Assembly: GCF_000247695.1 (NCBI RefSeq)
Contig: NW_004624732.1
Span: 14,199,730-14,263,729 of the forward strand
From: Heterocephalus glaber
Taxonomy: Eukaryota > Chordata > Mammalia > Rodentia > Bathyergidae
Length of the DNA stretch: 64,000 bases
Reading direction: 5' to 3'
This document shows, in pieces, positions 1 through 10,399 of the stretch. Numbering within the stretch: the first letter of the stretch is position 1; each line of letters opens with the position of its first letter. The notes under the pieces are model-generated. The model had not been told where the DNA came from. It did no database searches and saw only the letters and a program-made list of their open reading frames with translations. A program made the translations under genes and the position numbers.

Positions 1-235
1 TTCCCAACAGGGACCCCATCAGCATGCTAGAAGAACCATATGCCACCTGGAGAAGCCACACAAAGGTGCTCTTGTACATCATCTGCAGAAAAGCCTAGCC
101 TTCAACTCTACCCAGGCCTTGACCGTTGAAATTTTCCTAGCAGAGGCCTCAAACACAACAGAATAGAGATGAGCCATCCCTGCTTCACCCTGTCAATTTC
201 TGAAGAATAAAAATGCTTCTTTATGCCACAGAAAA
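1..235 (+). mobile_element. MLT1-like (ERVL-MaLR) LTR fragment, 3' end
   Basis: The segment from the GAGCAGAGACAAGCCATCCC-like motif (here at about 162-182) to an AATAAA-like stretch and TTTATGCCAC matches the 3' part of MLT1-class LTRs, an old non-coding placental repeat. It is truncated by the window edge and by a SINE at its right. It carries no coding sequence. Confidence 0.55.
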
Positions 236-249
236 AATAATTTTGTGTG

Positions 250-533
<284 letters not shown>

Positions 534-536
534 TTA

Positions 537-755
<219 letters not shown>

Positions 756-1030
756 TTAATATAATGGCCATTTTTGTTGAAACTACATGGATCAGGATAA
801 CAAGAAGCGTGGCCCAGAAATAATAAAGCGGGCATCATTATGGGACAACAATTAAAAGGACACTTAAAGAAAACAAGTCTATGGAATAACGTCCACTACC
901 TACACATCACTCTCACTATCCAGCTAAAGTAGCAGTAGAGCTTCAATTGGACAGAAAAGTTCCATTTGAAGAGCAGGGGAAGCACTTGAAAGACATGAAA
1001 TAATATTCAATAAAGCTCAGTAAACTTTTA

Positions 1031-1255
1031 AAAATCACCAGGCACAGTGGTACATGCCTATAGTCCCAGCTATTTTGGGAGGCTGAAGTAGGAAGATTAC
1101 AGCAAATTCAAGGCCAGCCCAAGGAACTTAGCAAGATCCTTTCCCAAAACAAAATTTTAAAGGAGGGTTGGTGCCTGGAAATGCAGCTCAACACTCCCTG
1201 GGTTCAATACCCAGTACCACAAAATAAATAAATGAATGAATGAATGAATGAATAA
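1031..1255 (+). repeat. B1-ID dimer with (AATG)n tail
   Basis: A B1 left arm (GGCACAGTGGTACATGCC to CCCAAAACAAAA) joined to a tRNA-like right arm ending GGTTCAATACCCAGTACC. The tail has become an AAAT/AATG microsatellite (1218-1257). Confidence 0.8.
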
Positions 1256-1289
1256 ATGTCAATGGCGTTCCTTCTACAAAGAATCTGAA

Positions 1290-1790
1290 CTAAAGACAAT
1301 GTGACATCCCAAGGCCTGTGCAGTAGAAGTCTCCAAGGCACTATATGCTCAAGGCACTATATGTGGCTGTGGCCGTGGAGCTGCCCAGGGCAGGATTGCT
1401 TCAACCAATTCACATGGCAGGGGTTCACTTCCCAATCAGAAGGGGCAGAATACAGCAGTTCAGCCAAAAGAGTTATAGATTCATGTAACTGTCAATGTTT
1501 ACAAATAATTCAAAGGAAAACTATCATGCAGCTGCATTTTAAGTAAGCACATCAGTCAAAAACAGAGAACTGCCTCCAAATAGAGGGAAGCCTTCTTGAT
1601 AAACAGATGAAGTAGGATGGAGAGGGCTGGGCTACACCTGGTGAGAGGCACAGACATGAACTCTGTACTGTGCCAAAAGGTGTGCTCTGATGAGGAGAGA
1701 CAGTAAGACAGAGTGGTGACAATACTACCACCACCTCTTCCTCCTGCCGCCCCCTGTGGCAGCCAAACCAAATATCAAACTTTATTTCAC
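1290..1790. other. Intron between coding exons 7 and 8, unassigned sequence
   Basis: No gene is seen. A 16-base unit (CTCAAGGCACTATATG type) is duplicated side by side around 1336-1364. Short open frames on both strands have no recognisable product. Confidence 0.5.
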
Positions 1791-1965
1791 TAGGAATTTA
1801 GACAAAAATCATATTGAATCAGAAGAATTATATTGATCCAAATCCATCTGCTGCCTAAACTACTTTCTAAGAAATATGTAGAAGAGGAGAAAAGCTAAAA
1901 GTTAAAGAACATGGGCCACTTTTACTCCCTTTGTTCAGGGACCAAGGTGAGGTTCCTATCACTTA

Positions 1966-2124
<159 letters not shown>

Positions 2125-2279
2125 TCAGTCACATACAATTAAAGCAGGACTCAACTGTAGTTTAAACCAAAGTAGAGAAACCTACAAAATGTTTTCATCC
2201 TACTGCTCAATCAACTTAAACTTTTTAAGACTTTTTGGACACAGCAAGCTATCTGCCCATGTCAGGAAGCACAGAAACA

Positions 2280-2480
2280 AGTCCCCTCCTGGAATTAAGA
2301 ACAGCTTCCTGCTTGCTGGCCAGTAGGTCAGCCAAGCCTCTTGCAAGCTGTACTCCTGAAGCTCCCATAAATAAAACTTTGTAAGCTTTTCATGCTGTTC
2401 CTGATTATCCTAATCATTAGATCCAATCTCATGATTCACTTCAGTTTTCCTACTTTGTGGCAGCCCATATAATTTAAAAG
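2280..2480 (+). mobile_element. Possible LTR fragment
   Basis: The CTTCCTGCTTGCTGGCC-type block followed by ATAAATAAAACTTTG and a T-rich end has the look of a retroviral LTR R/U5 region. The family was not identified. Confidence 0.3.
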
Positions 2481-2779
2481 TCCTAAATCCAAGTTTAGAC
2501 AACACCACTTTCTAGACATGAAGGTAGGAAAAGCATTACATCTTTCTACATAGGTTTATTGAAGTACAGGAGGAAAAAAAGACCCATGCCTGATTCACAT
2601 ATAGGCTAAGACACAATCTCAATAAATTAAGTTACTAAAAATAACAAACATGAAAATCTGAATGAAACTAAAAGAAATGGGTATTCTTCAGAACTTGAGT
2701 GCCATAATGATTCTCCAGGATATTTTATGCAGCGAATGCCCTAAGCAGCAGCAAAAACTGAAGGAGAGCATTTGAGAAA

Positions 2780-3160
2780 GCATCCTCTCTAACTCAGACT
2801 GAAGCCACCCTGGGGAAGTTGCAGGTGGGAAGAAAGAGATGTGGAAGAACAAAGACCAAGGAAAAGAAGGAGCAGTCTCCAGGTACCGGAAGTGATGTGC
2901 ACCCATTCAGAAGGGGAGAAACACACACCTCACAAGGCGTGGCTCGTCTCCACAGTGCCCCACCTGGGAAGTGGGAAGGGACAGCCACACAATCCAGAGG
3001 CAGTTTGGCAGAGTATGGAAACGGAGAAGTGCATACCCCACAACCCAGTAAGCCCAAGGCCCGGGTTTTATCATCAGGAAATAATGGATATCCAAAAGAT
3101 TTGTCTACAAGGATATTTACTCTGAGGCAGTTCAGCTCTAAATACCCTTGAATAGGACAC
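2780..3160. other. GC-richer unassigned segment with overlapping open frames
   Basis: About 380 bp with markedly higher GC than its surroundings and open frames on both strands (110 codons on +, 122 on -). No domain was recognised. It is probably a fragment of an old repeat or LTR; a coding role is not supported. Confidence 0.3.
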
Positions 3161-3270
3161 AAATATATAATAAGGTATAGGTACTCAAAGAAATATATTG
3201 CTATTATAATGATGCCATAAATGATTTAATAACGTGATTAAAATGCCCAAGTACTAAGTTTATTTTTATG

Positions 3271-3362
3271 TTTTTTGGGGGGGGTGTTTGGTACCGGGGA
3301 TCGAACTCAGGACCTTGCGCTTGCGAGGTAGGCGCCGGAACCACTGAGCTAAATCCCTGGCC
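3271..3362 (-). repeat. ID-like SINE
   Basis: Full length in reverse orientation, flanked by CTAAGTTTATTTTTA target duplications on both sides. Confidence 0.9.
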
Positions 3363-3529
3363 CTAAGTTTATTTTTAAAACCTCAGTGTGCAATATCACC
3401 ATAAAAGCCAAACAAATTAAGACAATGAGTGACTGCATGTGCATCCCTATATGGAGGAAAAGGGCAAGAAGTCTAGACATCAAGCTGTTAACAGAAACAA
3501 TATTAAGCTGGGAGGTGAGGATTTTTTGT

Positions 3530-3680
3530 TTTGTTTTCTAGGGTGTTTGTTATGTATCAGAGATTGAAATCAGGGCCTTTGCACTGAGCTAAATCCCCTG
3601 ACCTTTTTTTTCCCCTAGGCAAGTTGGGCTCCAACCTGTGATCCTCCTGCCTCAGCCTCCTAGAGTACTGGAATTACAGG
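3530..3680 (-). repeat. B1-ID dimer, diverged
   Basis: Reverse tRNA arm (GCACTGAGCTAAATCCC) followed by a reverse B1 arm (CTCCTGCCTCAGCCTCC to TGGAATTACAGG). Confidence 0.75.
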
Positions 3681-4110
3681 TAGTATTAAGGAGAGTCTTC
3701 TTTATCTGTGTTTTTATATTTTCTTCAAAGAAATTATTTTGCAACTGGTATCTGAGGGTGCAAAAGGGGAAGGGTGGTTTTGTTGTTGCATTGCCTTTAA
3801 TAAAAAAGAACTGAAGGCAGTCAGCACTGGCCACTGCTCAGATTGGATTCCACTCACTCTCGGACCTCGCTCTCCTTCCTCAGTAAACATGTCTGACAAA
3901 CTCAGCTTGCCTGAGATTGAGAAATTAGGTAAACTGGAAATGAAGAGTGCAGAAAAGGAAAGAAAAACCCTTTGCCTTAGAAACAACTGAACAGAAGATG
4001 CAGGTGAACCATGAGGCGTATACCAAGAATATATACTGTACATTTCACAAGCTTTGCCTTTTTTACTTTTTAAGCTATTTAACTGTAAGATGTAGAGAGG
4101 CTGGATCAAG

Positions 4111-4191
4111 TTTTTTTTGGTACTAGGGATCAGACTCGGGACCTTGCGCTTGTGAGGCAGGTGTCTGAACCACTGAGCTAAATCTCCGGCC
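4111..4191 (-). repeat. ID-like SINE inside the TMSB4X pseudogene
   Basis: Splits the pseudogene 3' UTR; the flanks TGGATCAAG and TGGATTAAG are its target duplication. Confidence 0.9.
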
Positions 4192-4504
4192 TTGGATTAA
4201 GTTTAAATGACTGGGCTAGCTGGGTATGGGGAGAAAAATTCTGTGCTGTTCCTTGACTTCTCGAAGCATCAAAAACAAAGAAGGCCAACCCTGCCTCTGG
4301 TGTCTGTCTGGCTGGCAAGGAGGAAGAAGAGCTTGCATGTTGCATATTGGCAAAGGAAGAAGTTGGGGTTGGCAGATGGTGTGACCGAGAGTAAAATCCA
4401 AGCTGGTACTGTTGGCTGTACAATGCAATTTAATGAATGCTGTGAGGGGATGGCCCTTCACACTCAAGGCCTTTTTATTCTGAGGCAGCATCCTGCTAAA
4501 AAGT

Positions 4505-4592
4505 CCCTAACTTGGCCAAGCTAGGCACACACTTGCCATCCTCCTGCCTCAGCCTAAATACTGGGTTCACAGGCCTAGGCCACTGTGCCCAG
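4505..4592 (-). repeat. B1 remnant inside the TMSB4X pseudogene
   Basis: Reverse B1 core (CATCCTCCTGCCTCAGCC to CCACTGTGCCCAGC). Confidence 0.65.
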
Positions 4593-4839
4593 CTTCAAGA
4601 GTGTCTTTTTTGTTGTTGCTCATGTGATTTTAATTATCAGAATACAGTTTAATATGCAAATAAAAGATTTAAAATCTGAATAAAAAAGAAGCTAGAAAAA
4701 TTGAAATAGAAACACCAGTTAGTCCTCCTAGGCCCTTGATTCCCTTAAGAAACTGTTATTAATGATCTGCCACTAAAAAGACAAGGTCAGGGAATTTTAA
4801 AAATTTATGGGCTATCATCACCTAAAAACAAATATTATT

Positions 4840-4908
4840 GTGGTTCTGCTGCCTGCCTCGCAAGCGCAAGGTCCTGAGTTCAATGCCCGGTTACAAAAAA
4901 AACCCCCA
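4840..4908 (+). repeat. ID-like SINE, 5'-truncated
   Basis: Starts at GTGGTTCTGCTGCC, lacking the A-box region; flanked by AACAAATATTATT. Confidence 0.85.
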
Positions 4909-5722
4909 ACAAATATTATTTGTAGCTATGTATGAATTTTAATGGATCAAATTGGAGTTTATGGCAAATGCATGAGAAGCATTTTCAAATTATAGTGTAC
5001 TATGCAAAACAATATATTCTTAGGCACCATCTCTGTCTTCATCTACTCTGAGACATTTACTGACCAAAGAAAGTATACCAGTTTAAAGACATTCATCTTA
5101 AAGAAGAATGTGCATATTATAATGGCTATCAACGTATAAGAAATGGAACAAAATTATTTCAGTTGCTTGAACTTTGTCTTCTCAAGTCCTCTAAAATTAA
5201 TTTGGTAAATTCCAAGCAATCAAACTGATTGGTACTGATGCTCAAATTTGGGGGAGGATCCATTTTATTTAACAAATAAAAAAGTTAATAACACTACAAA
5301 CATATTTAAGAATGGTATTATTTTAAGCAAAATATATTATTTATTTTTACATATGACGATTCTAAAACAAGTTCTCCAATGGTTGAAGAACTTGCTCTCA
5401 GTCACAGTTGACATGTGACAGCACAGAAATCTTAATGCAAGGAGCACTCAAGGGTATACACATATTTCTTAAGTATGTCTTGAGTATATTAAAAAATAAA
5501 TTTGGGGAACTGAATGCCACCTCAGAGCTTCTCTGTTCTGCAGGACTATTCTAAACTACCTTCTGAGACACAAAAGGTCAGTTTCAGAGTTATAAGAGAG
5601 AAAAAGGAACACGAATATGTACTTTTCTGTTTGCTCTCATATGCATTAAGAATCCTGAAGGATATAACAGGGAACTGGAGAAAAAAATAGTCATGTCTTC
5701 TCTAGTCTTTCCTTTCTTTAAA

Positions 5723-5863
5723 ATTTTGAGACAGGGTCTTGCTATGTACTTCAGGCTGGCCTTTATGTTGCTGTGTAGCATAGGCTATTCTCAAACTCAC
5801 AGCAATCTTTCTGTCTCAGCCCCCTAGTGCTGGGACTACATGTATGTGGCACCACACCCAGCA
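5723..5863 (-). repeat. B1 SINE
   Basis: Reverse B1 from TTTTGAGACAGGGTCTTGC to the ACCACACCCAGC end, with the internal duplication. Confidence 0.85.
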
Positions 5864-5950
5864 TTATTTCATTTTTGAACCATGTGCTTGTAAAAATTAA
5901 ATACAAAAAAAAGTTATCTAAGTAAGTATGTGCCGGGAAAAAAAAAAAAA

Positions 5951-6130
5951 GAGCTGGCTGTGGTAATGCATGCCTATGCACCCAGCTACTCAAGAGGCAG
6001 AGAGGCATAAGGACTGTAAATTCAAGGCCAGCCCAGGCAATTTAATGACTCAGTGAGAGCCTGTCTCAAAAAGGCTAGGATTCAGCATGGTAACATTTGC
6101 AGCTTAAAAGCCTCTCCCCCAACACACACA
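5951..6130 (+). repeat. B1-ID dimer
   Basis: B1 arm ending GCCTGTCTCAAAA, then a degenerate tRNA arm and a CA-rich tail. Confidence 0.7.
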
Positions 6131-6406
6131 CGTACACACAAGGGCAAACATATACATTACTTATTTAAAAATGCTTAGACTGTCTGAAAGAACAGACAAG
6201 AATCAGATACTATCTGCCTCCAATGGGAAACCAGGTAGGCATGGAGAGAATGCTTAAGAAGATACTTTTCAACGTAGAAGCAGAGCAGCCCTAACCCAAA
6301 AATCTAAATCTAAAATTTTCCATAACTTTAAAATTTTTAAGAGCCAACATATTGCCATAGGCAGAAAATCCATACCATGTAAAAAATTTAAAATATTGTG
6401 TAAGTA

Positions 6407-6497
6407 GGGCCAGGGATTTAGCTCAGTGGTTTCGCCGCCTGCTGCGTAAGCGCAAGGACCCAAGTTAGATCCCTGGTACCAAAAAAACCCAAAAAAA
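6407..6497 (+). repeat. ID-like SINE
   Basis: Full length; target duplication ATATTGTGTAAGTA. It splits an L1-like 3' end. Confidence 0.9.
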
Positions 6498-6498
6498 T

Positions 6499-6583
6499 AT
6501 ATTGTGTAAGTATGTATATGCACCAATTCCCCATGATGAATTTATTTATGTATCACAAGCATATACTAAAAAAAAAAAAAAAA
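6499..6583 (+). mobile_element. L1-like 3' end fragment
   Basis: CACCAATTCCCCATGATGAAT followed by TTATGTATCACAAGCATATACTAA and an A-run of 16. It resembles 25770-25868 and 40430-40535 and, reversed, about 44740-44835. Confidence 0.5.
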
Positions 6584-6965
6584 GCCTGGTGCACTCCTGT
6601 AATTTCAGTATGGCCCTAGTCTCAAGATATCTCATTATGTATACCCAAACATCCCAAAATCTGGAAAAAACCTGATATTAGAAACTTTTCTGTTCCCAAG
6701 TATTTCAGATAAGGAATACTCAATCTGTATGTTTTCAACTCAAACGCATAAACTAGTGGGGGGGAGGGGTGTAGAAAAATCTAAATTTACTAAGTAACAG
6801 TGAAATGCCTCTGGAAAGTAGGTGTGAAATCTTTCATTTTTATATTTTCTTAACTGAAAACAGAAAACATTAAACTAGCATAGAAACAAACTGATAGGCA
6901 ATGGCTTCCTTCTTCCAGGTGAAAAAGTTTACGAAATGCCCATTGCTGTGACAAAAACCATTTCA

Positions 6966-7062
6966 GGGCCGGGGATTTAGCTCAGTGGTTTCTCCACCTG
7001 CTGCGCAAGCGCAAGGACCCGAGTTTGATCCCCGGTACCAAAAAAAAAAACAAAAAAAAACC
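6966..7062 (+). repeat. ID-like SINE
   Basis: Full length with a long interrupted A-tail; imperfect AAAACCATTTCA-type duplication. Confidence 0.9.
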
Positions 7063-7119
7063 CATATCAAATGACAAAAGGCCACCCTCTCATGTCAACG
7101 TTGATACCATTTAGTCTCC

Positions 7120-7203
7120 CCCCACCCCCTGGTACCAGGAATCGAACTCAGGACTTTGCACTTGCAAGGCAGCCTCGGTGCCACTGAGCTAAATCCCCAG
7201 CCC
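7120..7203 (-). repeat. ID-like SINE
   Basis: Target duplication ACCATTTAGTCTCC on both sides. Confidence 0.9.
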
Positions 7204-7249
7204 ACCATTTAGTCTCCTAAGAAAATAACTTCAGAGGATTTTGTTTATA

Positions 7250-7365
7250 TATGGCCATGTGTGATCATACACAACTGTAGCCCCAACTACTCAGGAGGCT
7301 GAGGCATGAGGATTGCTGAAATTATAGATAAGCCTGGGCAACACAGTGAAACAATCTCTTAAAAA
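7250..7365 (+). repeat. B1-like monomer without duplication
   Basis: GGAGGCTGAGGCATGAGG then GCCTGGGCAACACAGTGAAAC; an old type, close to the 7SL-derived ancestor. Confidence 0.7.
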
Positions 7366-7468
7366 AAGAAAAAACTTTTAAAAAGATGGTATTTGATGAC
7401 TTGTCCATAACAGTGAAAAATCAGAAACAAATTTTAGAAGTGGAATGAAGAGGTAAAATGTGCTACAG

Positions 7469-7665
7469 CCCAAGCCAGGCATGATGGTCCACACCTGTAA
7501 TCTCAGCCACACAGAAGGCTGAGGAAGAAGGATCACAAGTCTGAGCCCAACCTGGGCAACTTGACAAAACTCTGTCTCAAAATAAAAAGTAAAAAGGGAT
7601 GGCAATGTAACTCAGTGGTACAATGCCTTCTATTCAACTCCTAGTACTGACCCCCAAAGCCAAAA
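7469..7665 (+). repeat. B1-ID dimer
   Basis: B1 arm (CCAGGCATGATGGTCC to CTGTCTCAAAAT) and tRNA arm (GGGATGGCAATGTAACTCAGTGG). Confidence 0.8.
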
Positions 7666-8019
7666 ATTGGGTAATTATAAAACTATTAAAATGAAAATTC
7701 TAGGAACAAAGGGCCATAAAATGTGTTCTAAAACCACAAACACAAACAAAACATGTACTTCACAACCAAACATATGTTGTGAGGATGATTATAAAAATCT
7801 ACATAGTTATATAAAAATGAAGATGCAGACAAGCAGAAAATGAAAATTATGTTGGAATAGTGGAAACAGTTTTTCTATTCACAGTTCCTCTTTTGTGCGC
7901 ATGCGAACTCTTAATTCTAGTTACTTTGCTAGGTAATATGCTCCCTACAAAGTTAGCAAAAATTGTGTTCAGTGTTGTTAAATGTTAGAGAGAGAAACAG
8001 ACATCTCCTCTGTAACTGG

Positions 8020-8510
8020 TTGGAAAGTAGATTAGTACAACTTTTGGGGGAGGCCATTTGGCCATATCTACCAAAATCATTAAGGTACAGCCTTTGAGTC
8101 TATAAATCATGTTACTAATGTACTCTTAACTGCAAAATCATACCAGAATTTACATTCGTAAGTATTTACTGCACTGTGTTTAAATTGCCAAGACCAGAAA
8201 TAACCTGTTTGAATCAATTGCAAAACCTAAATATGAATCAAGAGTTAAGAGAAATTAAAGTAAGCCCACATAAATGAATACAATATAGCTTTTAAAACTA
8301 AAGCAAAAAAATAAGGACCTTGCCACTGCCTGCCTCGCAAGCGCAAGGTCCTGAGTTCAATCCCTCGTACCAAAAAAAGGACCTCTTTGTGGGGTTGGAA
8401 ATGTTTTCTTTTGGTTACATTTTATATTTGTCAAACTTCATAGGATTCTATACCTAAAACAGATGAATGTTATCTTAAGAATACCTCAATAAACCTGCCT
8501 TTAAAAATAT
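8020..8510 (+). mobile_element. Old L1 3'-region remnant
   Basis: GGCCATTTGGCCATATCTACC, the CTGCACTGTG/TGCCAAGACC block and, beyond a SINE at 8321-8378, TTTATATTTGTCAAACTTCATAGG with terminal CCTCAATAAACC match sense-strand 3' regions of old mammalian L1M elements. Confidence 0.6.
8321..8378 (+). repeat. ID-like SINE, 5'-truncated
   Basis: Inserted in the L1 remnant; AATAAGGACCT / AAAAAGGACCT flanks. Confidence 0.85.
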
Positions 8511-8517
8511 ATATGCA

Positions 8518-8610
8518 GGGGCCGGGGATTTAGCTCAGTGGTTTCGCCGCCTGCTGCACAAGCGCAAAGATCCAAGTTCGATCCCTGGTACCAAAAAATA
8601 AAAAATTTTT
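8518..8610 (+). repeat. ID-like SINE
   Basis: Full length, at the 3' end of the L1 remnant. Confidence 0.9.
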
Positions 8611-8772
8611 TAAAACCATAAAAATATATATTCAGAAAAGCAAGATGTAATTTGGTCCTTTGTATATAAAATTAGCTACCTTTTAGGGAGAAGATGAGTA
8701 TAAGAAGGCATTTATTACAGTACTCATAATGGAAACTGCCTTTGGCTTCCCCCGTTTAAAAATCGGTGACTA

Positions 8773-8868
8773 GGGCTGGGGATTTACCTCAGTGGTTCCA
8801 CCGCCTGCCTCACAGGCTAAGGACCCGAGTTCAATCCCTGGTACCAAAAAAACCCCCCAAAAACAAAT
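8773..8868 (+). repeat. ID-like SINE
   Basis: Target duplication AAAAATCGGTGACT / AAAAATCAGTGACT. Confidence 0.9.
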
Positions 8869-9295
8869 AAAAATCAGTGACTGACATTATGGCCCTCACT
8901 TACAATGCACAGCTATCTAGGGTATGCGGTTCCAGGAAGCTGTGCAACAGACCTTGGACTCAGTAAAACTGAAACAAGTTTCAAGGGTATTTGTGGGTCA
9001 GGCAAGCCAAATATAAAAATATGACCTTATAAAATACTGTGTGATAGAAAATTGAATATTAAACACATCTTTTATCAATTTCAATTATCACCCCTAATAA
9101 AAAGCCTTTACACTAAATTTGTTCATTTCTGAGAGTAAAGATTCCTGGATAGAATCAACTGATGCTCTTTGTGATCCTCAAACATGGAATTCCAAGAATA
9201 TAGTATTTACACAATGCTCAATTAATACAGACATGATGGAAAATTTATTCAGGTGGCAGCTCTTTGTAGCTCAGTGATGAAGATGTTTTAGTACT

Positions 9296-9384
9296 GGGGT
9301 TGGGGATTTAGCTCAGTGGTTCCACCGTCTGCCTCACAAGCAGAAGGACCCGAGTTCAATTCTTGGTACAAAAAAAAAAAAAAG
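9296..9384 (+). repeat. ID-like SINE
   Basis: Target duplication ATGTTTTAGTACT. Confidence 0.9.
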
Positions 9385-9690
9385 ACTACTAATGTTTTAG
9401 TACTAAAAATATCTTAATGACTATAATTTCTAGGACTAAAAATTCCTTGCCAGTAAAAGACCAAGTATTTTTTTTAAAGTGGTATTTAATTAAACTTCTC
9501 AGAATCAAGCTCCTAAAATATTTTTTAATTTTTTTAAAAAAGCCTCTGGACAACATGAAACCTGCTCCAGAGACTACAAAGCCTACCATAACGTCAAGGT
9601 GTAGCACTACAGGGGACTAACAGGAGTTTACAGGTGGGCTGTGGTGAATACAATCCTCTGGAGGATGGCAAGGAATTAAAGAAGTCGGTG

Positions 9691-9770
9691 ATATAGGAAG
9701 TAGAGTCTAGGATCACTGCGAAAGGACATATAGGAAGTAGAAGTAGAGTCCAGGATCACTGAGAAAGGTC
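9691..9770. repeat. Two-copy local tandem duplication
   Basis: A unit of about 37 bp (ATATAGGAAGTAGAGTC to GAAAGGAC) is followed by a 43-bp copy carrying a six-base insertion. Confidence 0.75.
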
Positions 9771-10310
9771 CTAGCACTTTATCTATACTTGACATACCTG
9801 AGTGGAACTGCAAATGGAGGACATGCTTGAAGAAACATATTAACAGTGAGACTGGAGATGCAACAACAAAATTTTAAAATTTGGATATTCCAGTTGTAAA
9901 TCATTATATAAAGGCAAGACTATCATAAATATATGAGCAAAATTCCCTTTGACAACAAATACTTGAGAACCTAACCTGCATGGTCCAAAATGATAGCTAC
10001 TAGCCATATGTAGTTATTTAAAAGTTTTAATTAAAGTTAAAATTTTAGTTCTCAGTCATTGTCATTTCACATACTCAAGTCACATATAACCAATGGCTAG
10101 CATATTAAACAGAACGGATACAGGACATCTCCATCATCACAAAAAGTCCTACTGGACAATAATTAGCCTACAGAAAGTTTCACTTTAAATTTCTATAATC
10201 ATCATTTGGATTCACTATCTCAGTTACACAATGAATAGCAACAACAAAAAAGCTATCTTTGATACCAGAGATAGGATCATCCAGCCCTGTAATGTTTGGA
10301 GATAAGAACA
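9771..10310. other. Unique-looking intronic sequence
   Basis: Nothing recognised. Confidence 0.5.
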
Positions 10311-10311
10311 G

Positions 10312-10398
10312 GGAGGAGCTGAGGATTTAGCTCAGTGGCACCACGCCTGCCTTGCAAGCACAAGGTCCTGCATTTCATCCCCGGTACCAACAAAAAAG
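10312..10398 (+). repeat. ID-like SINE
   Basis: Full length with a short CAAAAAAG tail. Confidence 0.85.
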
Positions 10399-10399
10399 A

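Larger units (their letters stand above)
3823..4690 (+). pseudogene. TMSB4X: Thymosin beta-4 processed pseudogene, broken and interrupted by SINEs
   Basis: An intronless copy of TMSB4X mRNA inside the long WDR33 intron, on the opposite strand. The 5' UTR starts near 3823 (GCACTGGCCACTGC). The ATG at 3890 begins MSDKLSLPEIEKL, then a frameshift and substitutions destroy the 44-residue actin-binding protein; the reading ends after 33 codons at 3988-3990. The distinctive 3' UTR follows: ATGAGGCGT at about 4011, the TGTACATTTCACAAGC block, GGATCAAG, GTTTAAATGACTG, CTTGCATGTTG, and the terminal ATGTGATTTTAATTAT and ATATGCAAATAAAAG (about 4620-4665). An ID-like SINE (4111-4191) and a B1 remnant (about 4505-4592) inserted later. 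Non-functional. Confidence 0.9.

Noticed and set aside
2794..3162. Protein-coding gene on either strand
   Set aside because: No domain, no splice context and no start context. Low-complexity open frames arise from local GC bias.
3890..3990. Functional small thymosin gene
   Set aside because: A frameshift and early stop, loss of the conserved actin-binding core, and an intronless mRNA-like structure show a dead retro-copy.
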